Of a stretch of DNA of 64,000 nucleotides, positions 10,420 to 21,500 are shown one piece after another (the stretch's first letter is position 1; each line of letters starts with the position of its first letter). The notes under the pieces are model-generated. The model worked only from the letters and a program-made list of their open reading frames with translations, was not told the DNA's origin and searched no databases. The stretch is taken from assembly GCF_036785885.1 (NCBI RefSeq), contig NC_092326.1:39704287-39768286 (forward strand). The letters run 5' to 3'. A program made the position numbers and the translations under genes. This DNA is from Coffea arabica (lineage: Eukaryota > Streptophyta > Magnoliopsida > Gentianales > Rubiaceae).

Positions 10420-12807
10420 CAAACACACAGACACACTCACCCTCATTCACAGCACAAAAGTGGACAAGCACACATGCATTTGGAATGCATCAATTGGTTG
10501 TTTTGTTGTGTACAAATTTCTGATCACCTCATTCCAGAAACAAAAAAGATTGGCAATTAGCTCGTGATCTGGCTGGTTACGGGATTTCTTTTAAATTATC
10601 TCTTCCTCCCAGGCATTGGCTATAATGGATTCCCACGTGGGTGTTCGGACGACATGCTTCCATGGTCAAAGGTAGGTGGTTTCTAGATTAGGAAATTGGT
10701 AGAATAATTTCTGTGATATTGAGCCATTCTTTCACATTGCAGAAATCCAAGAATGGAAATCCACTGGAGACAAAGTACCCGTAAGTTATAAAATCTAACA
10801 AGCAAAATTTGTCTTTATGCAATCCTGTGATCAATGATGTATAGCATTCTTTGCCATTCATATTGGTCTGCAACAATAAACTGTTCTTTGGTTGATGATC
10901 ATAGTTGTCATTCAGTCAGCCACCTCTTCTTCACGTCTACCTTACAGGTTTTGATAACCTGGTGCATCTTGTCCATTTGATTGTCTCTTTGCAGTTATGT
11001 TTGTCATGCTGAAGTCAATGCAATTCTTAATACAAATCATGCATCTGCTGCAGGACAGGTTAGCTCCAACTTTGTATTCTCTCTTCTTCAGTTCTTAGGT
11101 ACCTTTCTTCCCACCTGTCCTCCCCCCTCCTCATCCAACACAAAAAGGAAATCCAAGAGATGAAAAAGTACATACAAGAAAGTGATCTTTTTTGTAATAT
11201 TCATGTTAAATCTGGTCATGGAGTAACTCTTTGACTAAGCTTGTGATTTTTCTGTCATTGCAGAAGCTTTATGTTACTATGTTTCCATGCAATGAATGTG
11301 CAAAGATTATTATCCAGGTAAAGAAGGATGATCATTTCTTGCACTTTTTTGAACTCCAGGAGTAAAGAGTTTTTATTTTTCTTTAGTAATTAATATTTTT
11401 TTATAAACTTTACTGACTTTACCCTTTACACATTCAGAAACTGCATAAGAACGAAATTTCAGCTAAGTACTGCTGAGGTCAAAATAGAAGAAAAGGAAAC
11501 ATATTTGATCACAATGAAGGGACACTACGACAGTTTTATTTGACAAGGAACTGCATAATAAAGCCATAGATTTTTCCTTAAGCATATTCCTGTATTCGAG
11601 CTTAGTCGCTCAAGTTGCAGAAAGTGATGCATGCTGATCTGTATGCTTATGCATGTGTTGGTTGCATTACTAGCTTTGGGAACTAATAATGCTGTGAATG
11701 CAGTAAAATGCTTGAAGGATAAAGAAGAAACAAAGTCCAGTGCTCACCTGCAGTGGCCTCTTTATCTTTGTCTTGGATGAAATTTCCATATTGGCCCATC
11801 TGAACTCAGTCATGACTGGCAACTAATTTCCGTGATGGTACTCCTGTAGCAAATTGTACAAGTATGTGAATTACCAAATAGCTCCAAGGTCGACAAGATA
11901 TAAAGGCAAAGTTACCATGCTGACTTGAATCTCAAGTTCTCATATAAACTTTCACAAACAATAATGGTGTTCGTCTTTCCCTTGAGACTCCTGTTTTTCC
12001 ATGCATTATGACATCTAAAATTTGCATTTCTGGATTGTAGATGTTCTCAAGGAATATCATGCCGGAATAACTCTTTCAAAACATGGATCTTGTCCTTAAT
12101 AGTGATACTATCTGTATCCAAGTGATGTTTAGTTCTTCATTCCATCTTTATTGCTGTACCACAAGCTTTGTATTCCTGTAGCATAGATTTGGATGCTTAA
12201 GTTTTCTAGGAATCAGTTAAAAGCAGTTTGAAGTAGAAAATGATCCCAACCAATCAAAGAAAGAAAGAAAAATAGAAAGCGAGCAAGAAAAAAAAGCAAC
12301 GAGTGCAAATCCGTGTAATTTTTAAGCATGTCATACCATATCCATGTTGAATGTGATTCAAAGATGATTGAGGGGAAGTCTTCAAAGGATTGGACATGTA
12401 AGAGATGGATTAACAATGAAATTGATGTGTATGCTGGTGACGTTTAAATCTTGATCCCGTGTTACCTGCATAACTATATGCTTTGCAGCCATGTAAGATA
12501 CTATCTTTGCGTTTTTGATCTGTTAATTCTTTCTTAAAATTGCAGTCAGGTGTCTCAGAAGTGATATACTTTGTGGAGAAGAGGTTGGATAACTCTCAAA
12601 CTACCTATGTTGCATCACAAAAACTTCTATCCATGGCTGGTGTGAAAGTGAGCCTTTAATTTTGGTTTGCCATATTGTATTCTCCGTTTATGCAAAACTG
12701 AGTGCCTAGACTAATTGGATTCCTCGTGCATTTTCTTGTGTTAATTTCAGATTAGAAGACATCAACCTCAGATGAATCAGATTTTGATCAAATTTCAGGA
12801 GCTATAG
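8485..12807 (+). CDS. Deoxycytidylate (dCMP) deaminase
   Basis: Zinc-dependent enzyme that turns dCMP into dUMP for dTTP synthesis (247 aa predicted). Exons: 8485-8738, 8857-8932, 9619-9658, 10613-10671, 10743-10780, 10995-11058, 11264-11317, 12546-12647, 12751-12807. The zinc and catalytic motifs are intact: H160-A-E162 in exon 6 and P185-C-N-E-C189 in exon 7. Flanking blocks [46 protein letters not shown] and [13 protein letters not shown] match plant dCMP deaminases. Residues 8-31 are strongly hydrophobic and followed by KRKR and a Ser-rich stretch, so the protein may be membrane-anchored or targeted; bacterial and animal enzymes lack this. The ATG at 8485 is the first in frame after the upstream stop. 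A possible 3'-UTR intron lies at about 12836-12893. Introns 3 and 7 are about 1 kb each. Confidence 0.93.
10054..10083 (+). other. G-quadruplex-capable run in intron 3 of dCMP deaminase
   Basis: The run reads ggg-tggg, then caccccc, ggggg, c, gggggg, c, ggg: five or more G-tracts of three or more within 30 bases on the transcribed-sense strand, in an otherwise AT-rich intron. This is sequence-level potential only. Confidence 0.6.
10385..10418 (+). repeat. (CT)n microsatellite in dCMP deaminase intron 3
   Basis: About 16 CT units followed by an A/C-rich stretch (acacacagacacactc). It is a simple repeat. Confidence 0.95.
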
Positions 12808-13267
12808 GGGATGTGCTGAGGGTTTATGTCACAGGGTATATTAGTTCCTGTCAACTAACTAATGCGTATCAATGCTCCTTTTTGCATTTGCAGTTCAAGA
12901 GTCACAAGGTGATTACCCAAATGAGGAGAAAGGAATTGGTCAAGACTCTTGTGTTCCGGGAGCCAAGGGACTTGGTCCATTGATGTATGAATCATATAAC
13001 TGGACGAAAAGATGTCTGTTTTGTATTTGATTCATAGTATTGATGTTGTGCGTGTTGGAGGACGATTATTCCTTGTAATTGAAAAGCAGACTTGTATGTC
13101 TTCCTCTTTCATTTTGACAAGAAAAAGGGGCAAAAACACAACTAGCTAAAATGGGGACTATAGTCCTTAAGTTTTTTTTTTTTAAATTTTCTAGCAGAAG
13201 AGGAGTGAGATTTAAGAAATGGAAAGAGATACGGGAATTTGAAAATAAGACCTCTAAATCTTGGATT

Positions 13268-13483
13268 AATTGTGTTATCTTTAAATTTTAGAATCTTATT
13301 AATTCCCAAAAAAATTGAGTAAGATATTGATTGATCAATAAATAAATTGCTTCATGATTAAATAAATATTTTTTCATATATGCTATTCAATCAAGCATTA
13401 TTAATTTTCGATATCAATAAACTAACAGACTCTTTGAAATTGTGTTATCTTTAAATTTTAGAATCTTATTAATTCCCAAAAAA
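13268..13483 (+). repeat. 45-base direct repeat, period 170
   Basis: 13268-13312 (aattgtgttatctttaaat to attcccaaaaaa) recurs almost exactly at 13438-13483. It lies just 3' of the dCMP deaminase gene and is non-coding. Confidence 0.85.
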
Positions 13484-13549
13484 TTAATGCAAGTACTATT
13501 CTTTCCAGCAACATTTATTTACAAATCAATTGATCTAATACTCATAGAA

Positions 13550-14900
13550 TACAAAAATGATTATTCGATTAATAAATACAAATATATGATTTCTTAATTT
13601 CTAATATCACATTGTTAAAAATCTTTAATTTATATATGTTGCTTTGTTATCACATTGTTAATTTATATACAAGAAACAAGATACACACATTGAATAATAA
13701 AGATGTTGCTTCGATGATATTCTCTCTTAATTATTGTTTCTTTACTTTTGTTTGTTGCAGCTGTGCAGCTGCTACCTTCCATTCCTTAATGCAGACGGGA
13801 ATTTTTTGGGCTATCCAAATCCATATATATTCTTGCATCCTATTTGTGTGCCTTTATATATATATGTTCATTTTCTCCAAAATATATATGTCGATAAAAA
13901 TAATAATTTTTTAGAAAATATATATATATATCGACAGAAATTTTGTGTGTATATAATAAATATAAATCAATTGTGCCACTTTGTATTAGCTTCCATCAAT
14001 ACGACCAATTGTTTTTAAAAATATAGGATAATTTCCCTCTATTTCAAAAATGTAACTTCCATAATATTTGTTAACTACTAAATTATTAATTTAAAGCTTT
14101 TGCATATTCGAGACTATTTTTCGAGACTAAAAAAATATTAAATATCAAAAAATTACGTAGGTCACTAAAAATCCTTTGTATATCTAATACATACTAACGA
14201 ATAAAAATTCTATATGTATCTAATCAATATATATAAATCGATTATGCTATTTTGTATTAATGCAAATCAATGAAAATTATATGTGTTTAACCTATATCTA
14301 ATATATATAAATTAATAATACTGCCTTGTATTAACATATAATAAGTGTTATTTATATCAATAATTATAATTTCGAGACTATTTCTATATTTCTAATTTTC
14401 TCTCCTTCTTTATATTTATCCGCTTATTTATTAACTCCATTATTTATTAATTTTGTCGAAAGTGTGTATATTGACAAAAAATATTAACTATTAAAAAAAT
14501 ACACAAATCGCAAAAAATGCTATGCACATCTAAAACATAAAATAGCCTTCTTTTTATGTTTTTTGCTTATTTATTAATTTTCTCCAAAATATATATTAGC
14601 AAAAATATTAAATATGAAAAAATGCACATTCCTAAAAATCCTAGGTACATCTAATATATGCAAATGAATAAAAATTCTATGTGTATCCAATCAGTATATA
14701 TAAATCAATTACGTTGTTTCATATTAATACAAATCAATGAAAATCATATGTACTTGACATGTATCTAATATATATAAACTTAAAAATAAATCAATCCAAT
14801 ATTTATTGATTCAAAAAACAATTATTCGATCAATAAATACAAATATATGATTTTAAATTTATAATTTCAAATTGTTAAAAATCCTTAATTTGTATATATT
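13550..14900. repeat. AT-rich region with diverged direct repeats
   Basis: Several blocks repeat in the same order and orientation. 13558-13640 (attattcgattaataaat, acaaatatatgatt, ttgttaaaaatc) resembles 14820-14900. About 100 bases at 14206-14305 (atctaatcaatatatataaat, gcaaatcaatgaaaat) resemble 14675-14775, with a weaker third copy near 13940-14000. No coding content was seen, and none in 14900-15890. It is probably an old, decayed mobile element or nested duplications; class unknown. Confidence 0.6.
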
Positions 14901-15897
14901 ATATTTTATGAATTTATGTTCTTCACTGTATTTCTTTTCTTTTAGTTTCTCTAATACTAAACTCTTCCATTATCTAACACACGATTTTGAATCTTTGGTG
15001 AGTTTCATACAAATTACATTTGAATCAATATAATTCATACACTACATTGCTACTCTCATTTCATAATACAACTACATTTTTTCCCTATTTTTTATCTCAG
15101 GTACTCATTGGTGATATACCACTCGCATATACAAACAGACAACATAGGAGTCATCAATTGCTATTATGCTAAAACTCGATGGATCTTTTCAGCTAGAATG
15201 AATAGAAATAACAGAAGGTTGGCCAATATTCATGCAAAAACACTTCTTACATGAAGGAAGTGTCATCCTACCATGTTCAATGAAAACAATTATCATCTGC
15301 ATCTCATCAGCAGAGACTTTATCCAAAAATCGTAATTAAACGTGTCCACTACAGCTTCTTGCACATAGCAATTATCTGTTCCCTAAATTTTCTTTATTCT
15401 ACTTCCACTTCCGAAATTATTTCAAATTATTAATTTATCTCAACTCTTAAAAAATGATTTACATTCCATTAATTTAAATAATATTTACATCCTGTTACTC
15501 TTAAAAAATTAAATACAAATCACAACAATATTACTATATCTATTTATAAATATGTTAATCCAATATATTGTTCATCTATTTATTATTCCAACCCTACTAT
15601 CATATAAAACACTCTAAACATTAATTATTAAATAAATCTTACATTACTCTTAAACAGTCAAGCAACAACATACGTGTCTAGCTCCAGAAAGGCATTCCTA
15701 GGGGCATAGGAATTTTTAAAAAATAGAAAAATAATTTTGTCACATTGCAATTGTGATCATGCACTGCTTATATTAGCTAATATGCTAATGTGTTACAATG
15801 AAAATAGTCTTATGTAAAAAAAAAGAACAATTATTATTTTTTTTGATAAGAAAAAGCTCAAGGAGGAGAAGAGATTTACCTTATATTATTACTACAC

Positions 15898-15983
15898 TAG
15901 ATGGTTATAATAGGTCTTATAAATCTCCTATCAAAAAAGCTAGATGCTTATAATAGGTCCTACAAATCTCCTATCAAAAAAGC
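15898..15983 (+). repeat. Tandem duplication, two 43-base units
   Basis: 15898-15940 and 15941-15983 differ at three positions. Both start tagatg-ttataataggtc and end cctatcaaaaaagc. It is non-coding. Confidence 0.9.
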
Positions 15984-16220
15984 TCTAATTGGCAGGATGT
16001 GTGTTTTCAACACAAAGCCCAAATCTTTTTTTTTTTTTTTTTTCAGGCATTGAAATGTTTAGATAGGTTTGATTTCAATCACTGCCACGAGTCGTTTACA
16101 TTGGTTTTGACAAAATCCTCTATCAATACAACCCTTATATAATAACGAGATTCGAACACGTGATCTTTTATAAAAAAATGATCAATTTTTACCAACTAAA
16201 TCAACTTCTTTTGGCAAGCC

Positions 16221-16384
16221 CAAATCTTAACTAGTCCTGGCAAAGGAAATTCAATAGTACATGTGAATTTTGATAATCCCACAATTTATCCAAGGGGATT
16301 TTCAAATCTTAACTAGTCCTGATAGAGGAAATTCGATAGTATTTGTGAATTTTGATTATCCCACAATTTACTCAAGGGGATTTC
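16221..16384 (+). repeat. Tandem duplication, two 82-base units
   Basis: Both units start caaatcttaactagtcctg and end caaggggatttt/c, at 16221-16302 and 16303-16384, with scattered substitutions. The following stretch 16385-16680 has open frames on both strands, but no family is recognised. Confidence 0.88.
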
Positions 16385-16980
16385 TAATCTGATAATTCCT
16401 AATTCAAAAATTAGTACCAGTGCAACTCCGTTGGTGCACCATACAGCCCGAAAGGGGGACACGGTTGAGATTTTCAGAGATTGCAGGAGCCCCTCATGGG
16501 CAAACACCAACAGAACTCCGAGCACCTCGTGCAGCAGCCAGCAGCACCTGTTTTTCCCTTTTTTTTTTTCCATTTTATTGTTGTTTGTTTGTTTCAGTAG
16601 AAATTTTTTTTTCCGATTACATCTATTCGGGGAGGCCTAAAGAGATTCAAGAAAAATCGAGAGAGGATTGAATCCCATTGGCTCGGACGGACACACATGC
16701 ATCTGCTGGCAACTTGAATTTTTTTAAAATGCAAGTTTAAAAATTTGATTCCTTGACCTACGCCAAAATAAAGCCAAACTTTTGATAGCTAGTTGGTTAT
16801 TTTAATAAATATCACCTCACTTATAGAGGATGACAATTAGGGCAGATACTTGTATACTCTCGTCCCTCGTTTAAATAAAATAATAATAATAATATATACA
16901 CACACATATATATATATATGAATTATATACATAACTTATTTAATAGTATTAGTTATAAATATCAAATTATGCCTATGTAA

Positions 16981-17280
16981 TACTCCCTTCCTTTTTTTAT
17001 AACTGCCGTTTAAGAAATTTGCTCTAGTGTACTTTTATCTGTCGTTTTATTATCCCCATACAGTATTAATTATTTTTTCACAATTTTACCCTTTTATCTC
17101 TCTTTTCCAATACAGGGTTCTTAATTATTACTCCTAGTAATTATTGTTTTTCTCTTTGTAACAACCCTAGTAATTAATGAGGGTACAAAAGGAAAGTAGT
17201 GTACAAATTTAAGCAATGAAAAACTTTTCTTAATTGGTGTGCAAAACCTTAAACGTCAGTTATAAAAAAAGGGAGAGAAC
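16981..17280. mobile_element. Stowaway-like (Tc1/mariner-type) MITE
   Basis: The left end is TACTCCCTTCC then TTTTTTTATAACTGCCGTTTAAG. The right end read in reverse is TCTCTCCC, TTTTTTTATAACTGACGTTTAAGG. The CTCCCT start next to TA and the length of about 300 bases fit Stowaway MITEs. It is non-coding. Confidence 0.75.
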
Positions 17281-17293
17281 ATAATTAATATTG

Positions 17294-17465
17294 GGAGTGT
17301 TTGGATACACATATTATTCCAAATAATATTTCGCTTGCATCATAAATACATTTTCCAACCCACTTTTTTATATTCCCAATCAACTTTTTATCTCACATAC
17401 ATCACATCACAAAAAGTGCTACAGTAATTATTCCAAATAATATTTCAAATAATACTCTATTCCAA
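17294..17465. mobile_element. MITE of the GTGTTTGGATA family
   Basis: It starts gtgtttggatacacatatta and ends ttcaaataatactctattcc. The interior phrase ctcacatacatcacatcac, then aaaaagtgctacagtaa, is frequent in plant MITEs. A related, more decayed copy lies at 37586-37766. 17466-17610 is AT-rich tract only. Confidence 0.6.
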
Positions 17466-18121
17466 TTATATATTGATATTAATAAAAATTATTAATTAGT
17501 TATATTAATATATTAATATTAAATTACTAATTATAATTTTTACTAATTATATATTTATACTAAATTACTAATTAAATTTTTTACTAATTATATATTTTTA
17601 TTAATTATAAACTTTTTCCCCCCGTGAGAAGTGGGGCGGGGGACTGTTGCTATTCCTACTCAGTAGTCAGTACTCGTTTGTTTGTTTTTATTGACTGCAG
17701 CAGCAGCAGCTCGGAAACAGCAATCGTCCTTCAAAATTCCGCCAAGTGTCCTTCAAATTTCCCTTTGTCTCGCTTAAGACCGAAGCAAAAGAAAGTTGGG
17801 GAGCGCGCTCCTGCTCCTATGCTACGTGAATACGTGAATATGTGAAGTGGGATTCCACTTTCCTGATCAATCACTTTCATTTACTCCACTACGCTGACTA
17901 CAGTCCAACACTGCACTACACCACCGTCACTTTTTGTTTCTTACTTAGTAGTTAGTACAGCATCACTTCACTGTTGCTTCCTTGCTCGGAAAGCTAAACG
18001 GTAGCATTTATTTGCGATCATTTTGCCCCGCATTTCTCCACATCCTGACTCCCATTGCCTGCCTCTATCCTGCTAAGATCAGCCTACATTATTGTGCGTC
18101 TTTTTGGTTCTCCTATCAAAT

Positions 18122-18529
18122 GTAAGTAGTCCCTTTTGAGCGCTGATGCTTCTGTTGTTCTTGTACTAGTTTAAAGATAGAGCATCTTTCTGTTTCTGTC
18201 TCAAGAAGTGATCATCGGTTGTACTATTAGACTTCAGAAATTGCAGACGACCAAATTTTTATTTTTATTTTTTTTATTGGGTGATTCAACCTAAGCTCTA
18301 TTCTAGTAAGTTTGTCTGCATTTCACTCTTTAAGGCCTCAGAGCGTTTGTTTTATTTTGTACTGTTCAAATATGAATGCTTACATGCAAAAAGTGAATCA
18401 AGGTTTGGTAATGGTCCCTTGTTGTTCGTGAAAATGCTTACTTTATTTCTCTGTTGCTGCAGTTGATTTCTTTTTACTTCATTTTTACGGGGTTTGAGAT
18501 TAAACTGTATTCTTGATTTCTTGAAATAG
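18122..18529 (+). other. Probable 5'-UTR intron of DCL2
   Basis: A good donor (aat|gtaagt at 18122) and an acceptor (ttgaaatag|aaaggg ending 18529) bracket a T-rich stretch just upstream of the DCL2 ATG at 18547. Both sites are seen in the sequence; their use is inferred. The likely first exon and promoter lie in about 17620-18121, a more GC-rich stretch. Confidence 0.6.
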
Positions 18530-18546
18530 AAAGGGAAAGGAAGCCT

Positions 18547-21500
18547 ATGGAGCCAATTGATATGGAAATTGATGGAAGAAATCAACATTGTGGTGCTGAT
18601 CCTCTCCCTTTTGCTAGAAGGTAGGCTTCCTCATCAATTCCAGAAATTACGTGTATTCTTACTCTGCTATGTTCTGTTTTCTTAAAATGATAAAAAAAGA
18701 TACAATCTTTTTCAATCTTCTTTTGTTTGTTCTGGACAGCTATCAACTGGAAGCATTGGAGAAAGCAATCAAGCAGAATACCATTGTGTTTTTAGAGACT
18801 GGCTCTGGAAAGACGCTTATTGCAATCATGCTTCTGCGTAGCTATGCCTACCTTATACGAAAGCCTAAACCTTTCTTTGCTGTTTTCTTGGTCCCAACTG
18901 TTGTATTGGTGGAGCAGGTTAAATCTACAATGACCATTTCATGCTTATTGTATTGTTCCCTCCAAGTTTGAGTGTTCTTTATTTTCTCTCTTTTCTTGTT
19001 GAATATTTTGTGCACTAACTCATGCAAATTTTGTAGTTAGTCGACATACTATCAACACAATCCTTGAACTCTGTTATATTTATCTGATTGTTGTTAATAA
19101 CTTTTGTCATTAGCAAAGTAAAGCTGTCATGATGCACACAGACTTGAAAGTTGGCAAGTACTGGGGAGATATGGGCGTTGATTACTGGGATGCTGCTACA
19201 TGGAAGCAGCAGGTTGACGAGTTTGAGGTGTGCTCAATTTTTCTTTATGTCGTTGTAACGGTTTCAAATGGTGCTGAACAACTGCTGATATTCAAAACTT
19301 GAAATCTCAAAATGATAAATCTTATATTTATTGTTGACCTTTTTGAACTGCTTATTCCGGTATTAATTCTGTCTTTGATGCTTCCATTGGGCTATATCCA
19401 AAATGTTTTGAGAAGTGCATCAAAGAACGAATGATTGTAATTATTTGATTAACATCTAGATGTATGTGCAAAGGAGGAAACCTAATGTGGTTAAATGTCA
19501 TTGAAGTCTACTATGATAAACTTAAGGCTTACGGTTGTGATAAGGATAAAATTTTAGAGTCAGTTAGTTAACTTACACGGTTTGTATTCGCATTTCAATC
19601 CTCAACACGCCTAACCAGTTTGTCTACTTGTTTCAGGTGCTTGTGATGACTCCAGCAATTTTACTTTCTGCTTTGAGGCATGGTTTTCTGAAACTCAACT
19701 TGATTAAGGTTCTCATTTTTGATGAATGCCACAATGCAAGGGGCAAACACCCATATGCTTGCATTATGACGGTAAATAAACTTATTTATGATATTCTCAG
19801 CATGACATGACGTGCTTTTTAAGTAATATTTTCATTAGGTAAATACTGGAACGTGATTGAAATTGATCATAGCTCGATAATTTACACCTTCAAGAGCTTT
19901 TGTAGAATGCAAAATGCCATAAGGGGTTATATGTCGCAAGCTGCATATACCAGCTTCTTTTATCGACTGCATACAATACTTGCCTTTCTTTATCTTCTAA
20001 ATTAGCATAACACTAACATTTCTTCCCTGAGGTAGAAGCCATGTGCTAGCAGACCACTCTCCAACATCTACTCCTTCTACCTCTCTTTGGTTACCAAGAT
20101 AATTTATCATCAGTGTTCAATCTAGGTCTTTCTGTTACCAATGCTAGATGTCTTAATCTAACACCTCTTTGGCTTGAAGTTAGCTCAACTCATTTTGTTG
20201 AGCTATCAATAATTTTTGGGACATTTACTCAAGCCGATGTGAATGCAAAAGCTTATTTGCTCTGCTGCTTAGATCTTCATTTCCAGCTATGTTGTCCGAT
20301 CTTCCTTTCTCATTAGAGAGAAAATTTAAGCAGGCAATCAATTACTCCGAATGTTATACATGAATTACATCTTATGAAAGCAGCAAAGATAGATTATCTT
20401 GTTTCGCTCTATTATGTCTCTTATTTTTATCCCTTTCACTTTACTCCTTGGACCATGCAAATGGTGTTTTCTTATACATTTAAATGACTAGAAGAATGCG
20501 CAAGTTATATGCAAGCTTTCTGGTATTAGTTTCTCACTAAAGTATTTTGTCATTGACTTTTAAATCTTACCTGTGACCACTCAGTTCTGTTCCAAAGAGG
20601 TTTCAGGCTAATACATGACCAAGATCCTTGTAATTAGAGGTTGAACTTTGAGGTTATTGAACTTTTCAGTGGTGACCATTTATTTTTAAGGAAAAATGAA
20701 TTTGATCTGGTCTTGCATTGCAGTTTTGGCAGCTCATTGTTATTTAATTAAAAATGCATAAGCTTGACCTAAACTGTATAATACTGTCATTGATTGAAAT
20801 GTTGGTTCATTGCTTCAAACTAATGATGTGACTGTTGATATATGTTCTTAAAAGTGGATATCTTGATTGAAATGTTTGTACTTTGAAGACATGAATCAAG
20901 AGAATTTTAATCTTTTGACAGGAATTCTACCATCTTTACATGAACTCAAACTTTTCAGACCTTCCTAGAATATTTGGGATGACTGCATCTCCTATCAAAG
21001 CGAAAGGTTTGTTATATCGTTTCATATACTATTGGATTTTTCTGGTTATTGAAAAATGGCAACTGGTTGTAGCTGAGTTATTTGTTTGTGGTCCTGTTTG
21101 ATGCAGGTTCTAGCTCATCTTCACTATGCTGGCAACATATTCATGAACTTGAGAACCTTATGAATTCAAAGGTTACTTCTTTACATACATGTCCTTTCTT
21201 CCTACATATATTTCAAGGAAATGATTCCTGTCTATTATACATGGTAGCACGAGAACAAATTGGAAGATCTAGCAGCTTATGCTCTATTGTTTTTGTGAAG
21301 TATAGTTGCATCATGAAATTTATGATGTTTGCCACTTTTTCTTGTGGATGAAGGTCTATACATGCATCAGCGAATCTGTTTTGGCGGAGTATATCCCTTT
21401 CTCAACTCCAAAACTAAAGTTTTACAAACACATGGATATTCCCTATATTGTCTTTGAACGTGTGGCCAATGGACTGAAGATTTTGAGAGAGAAGGTTTGT

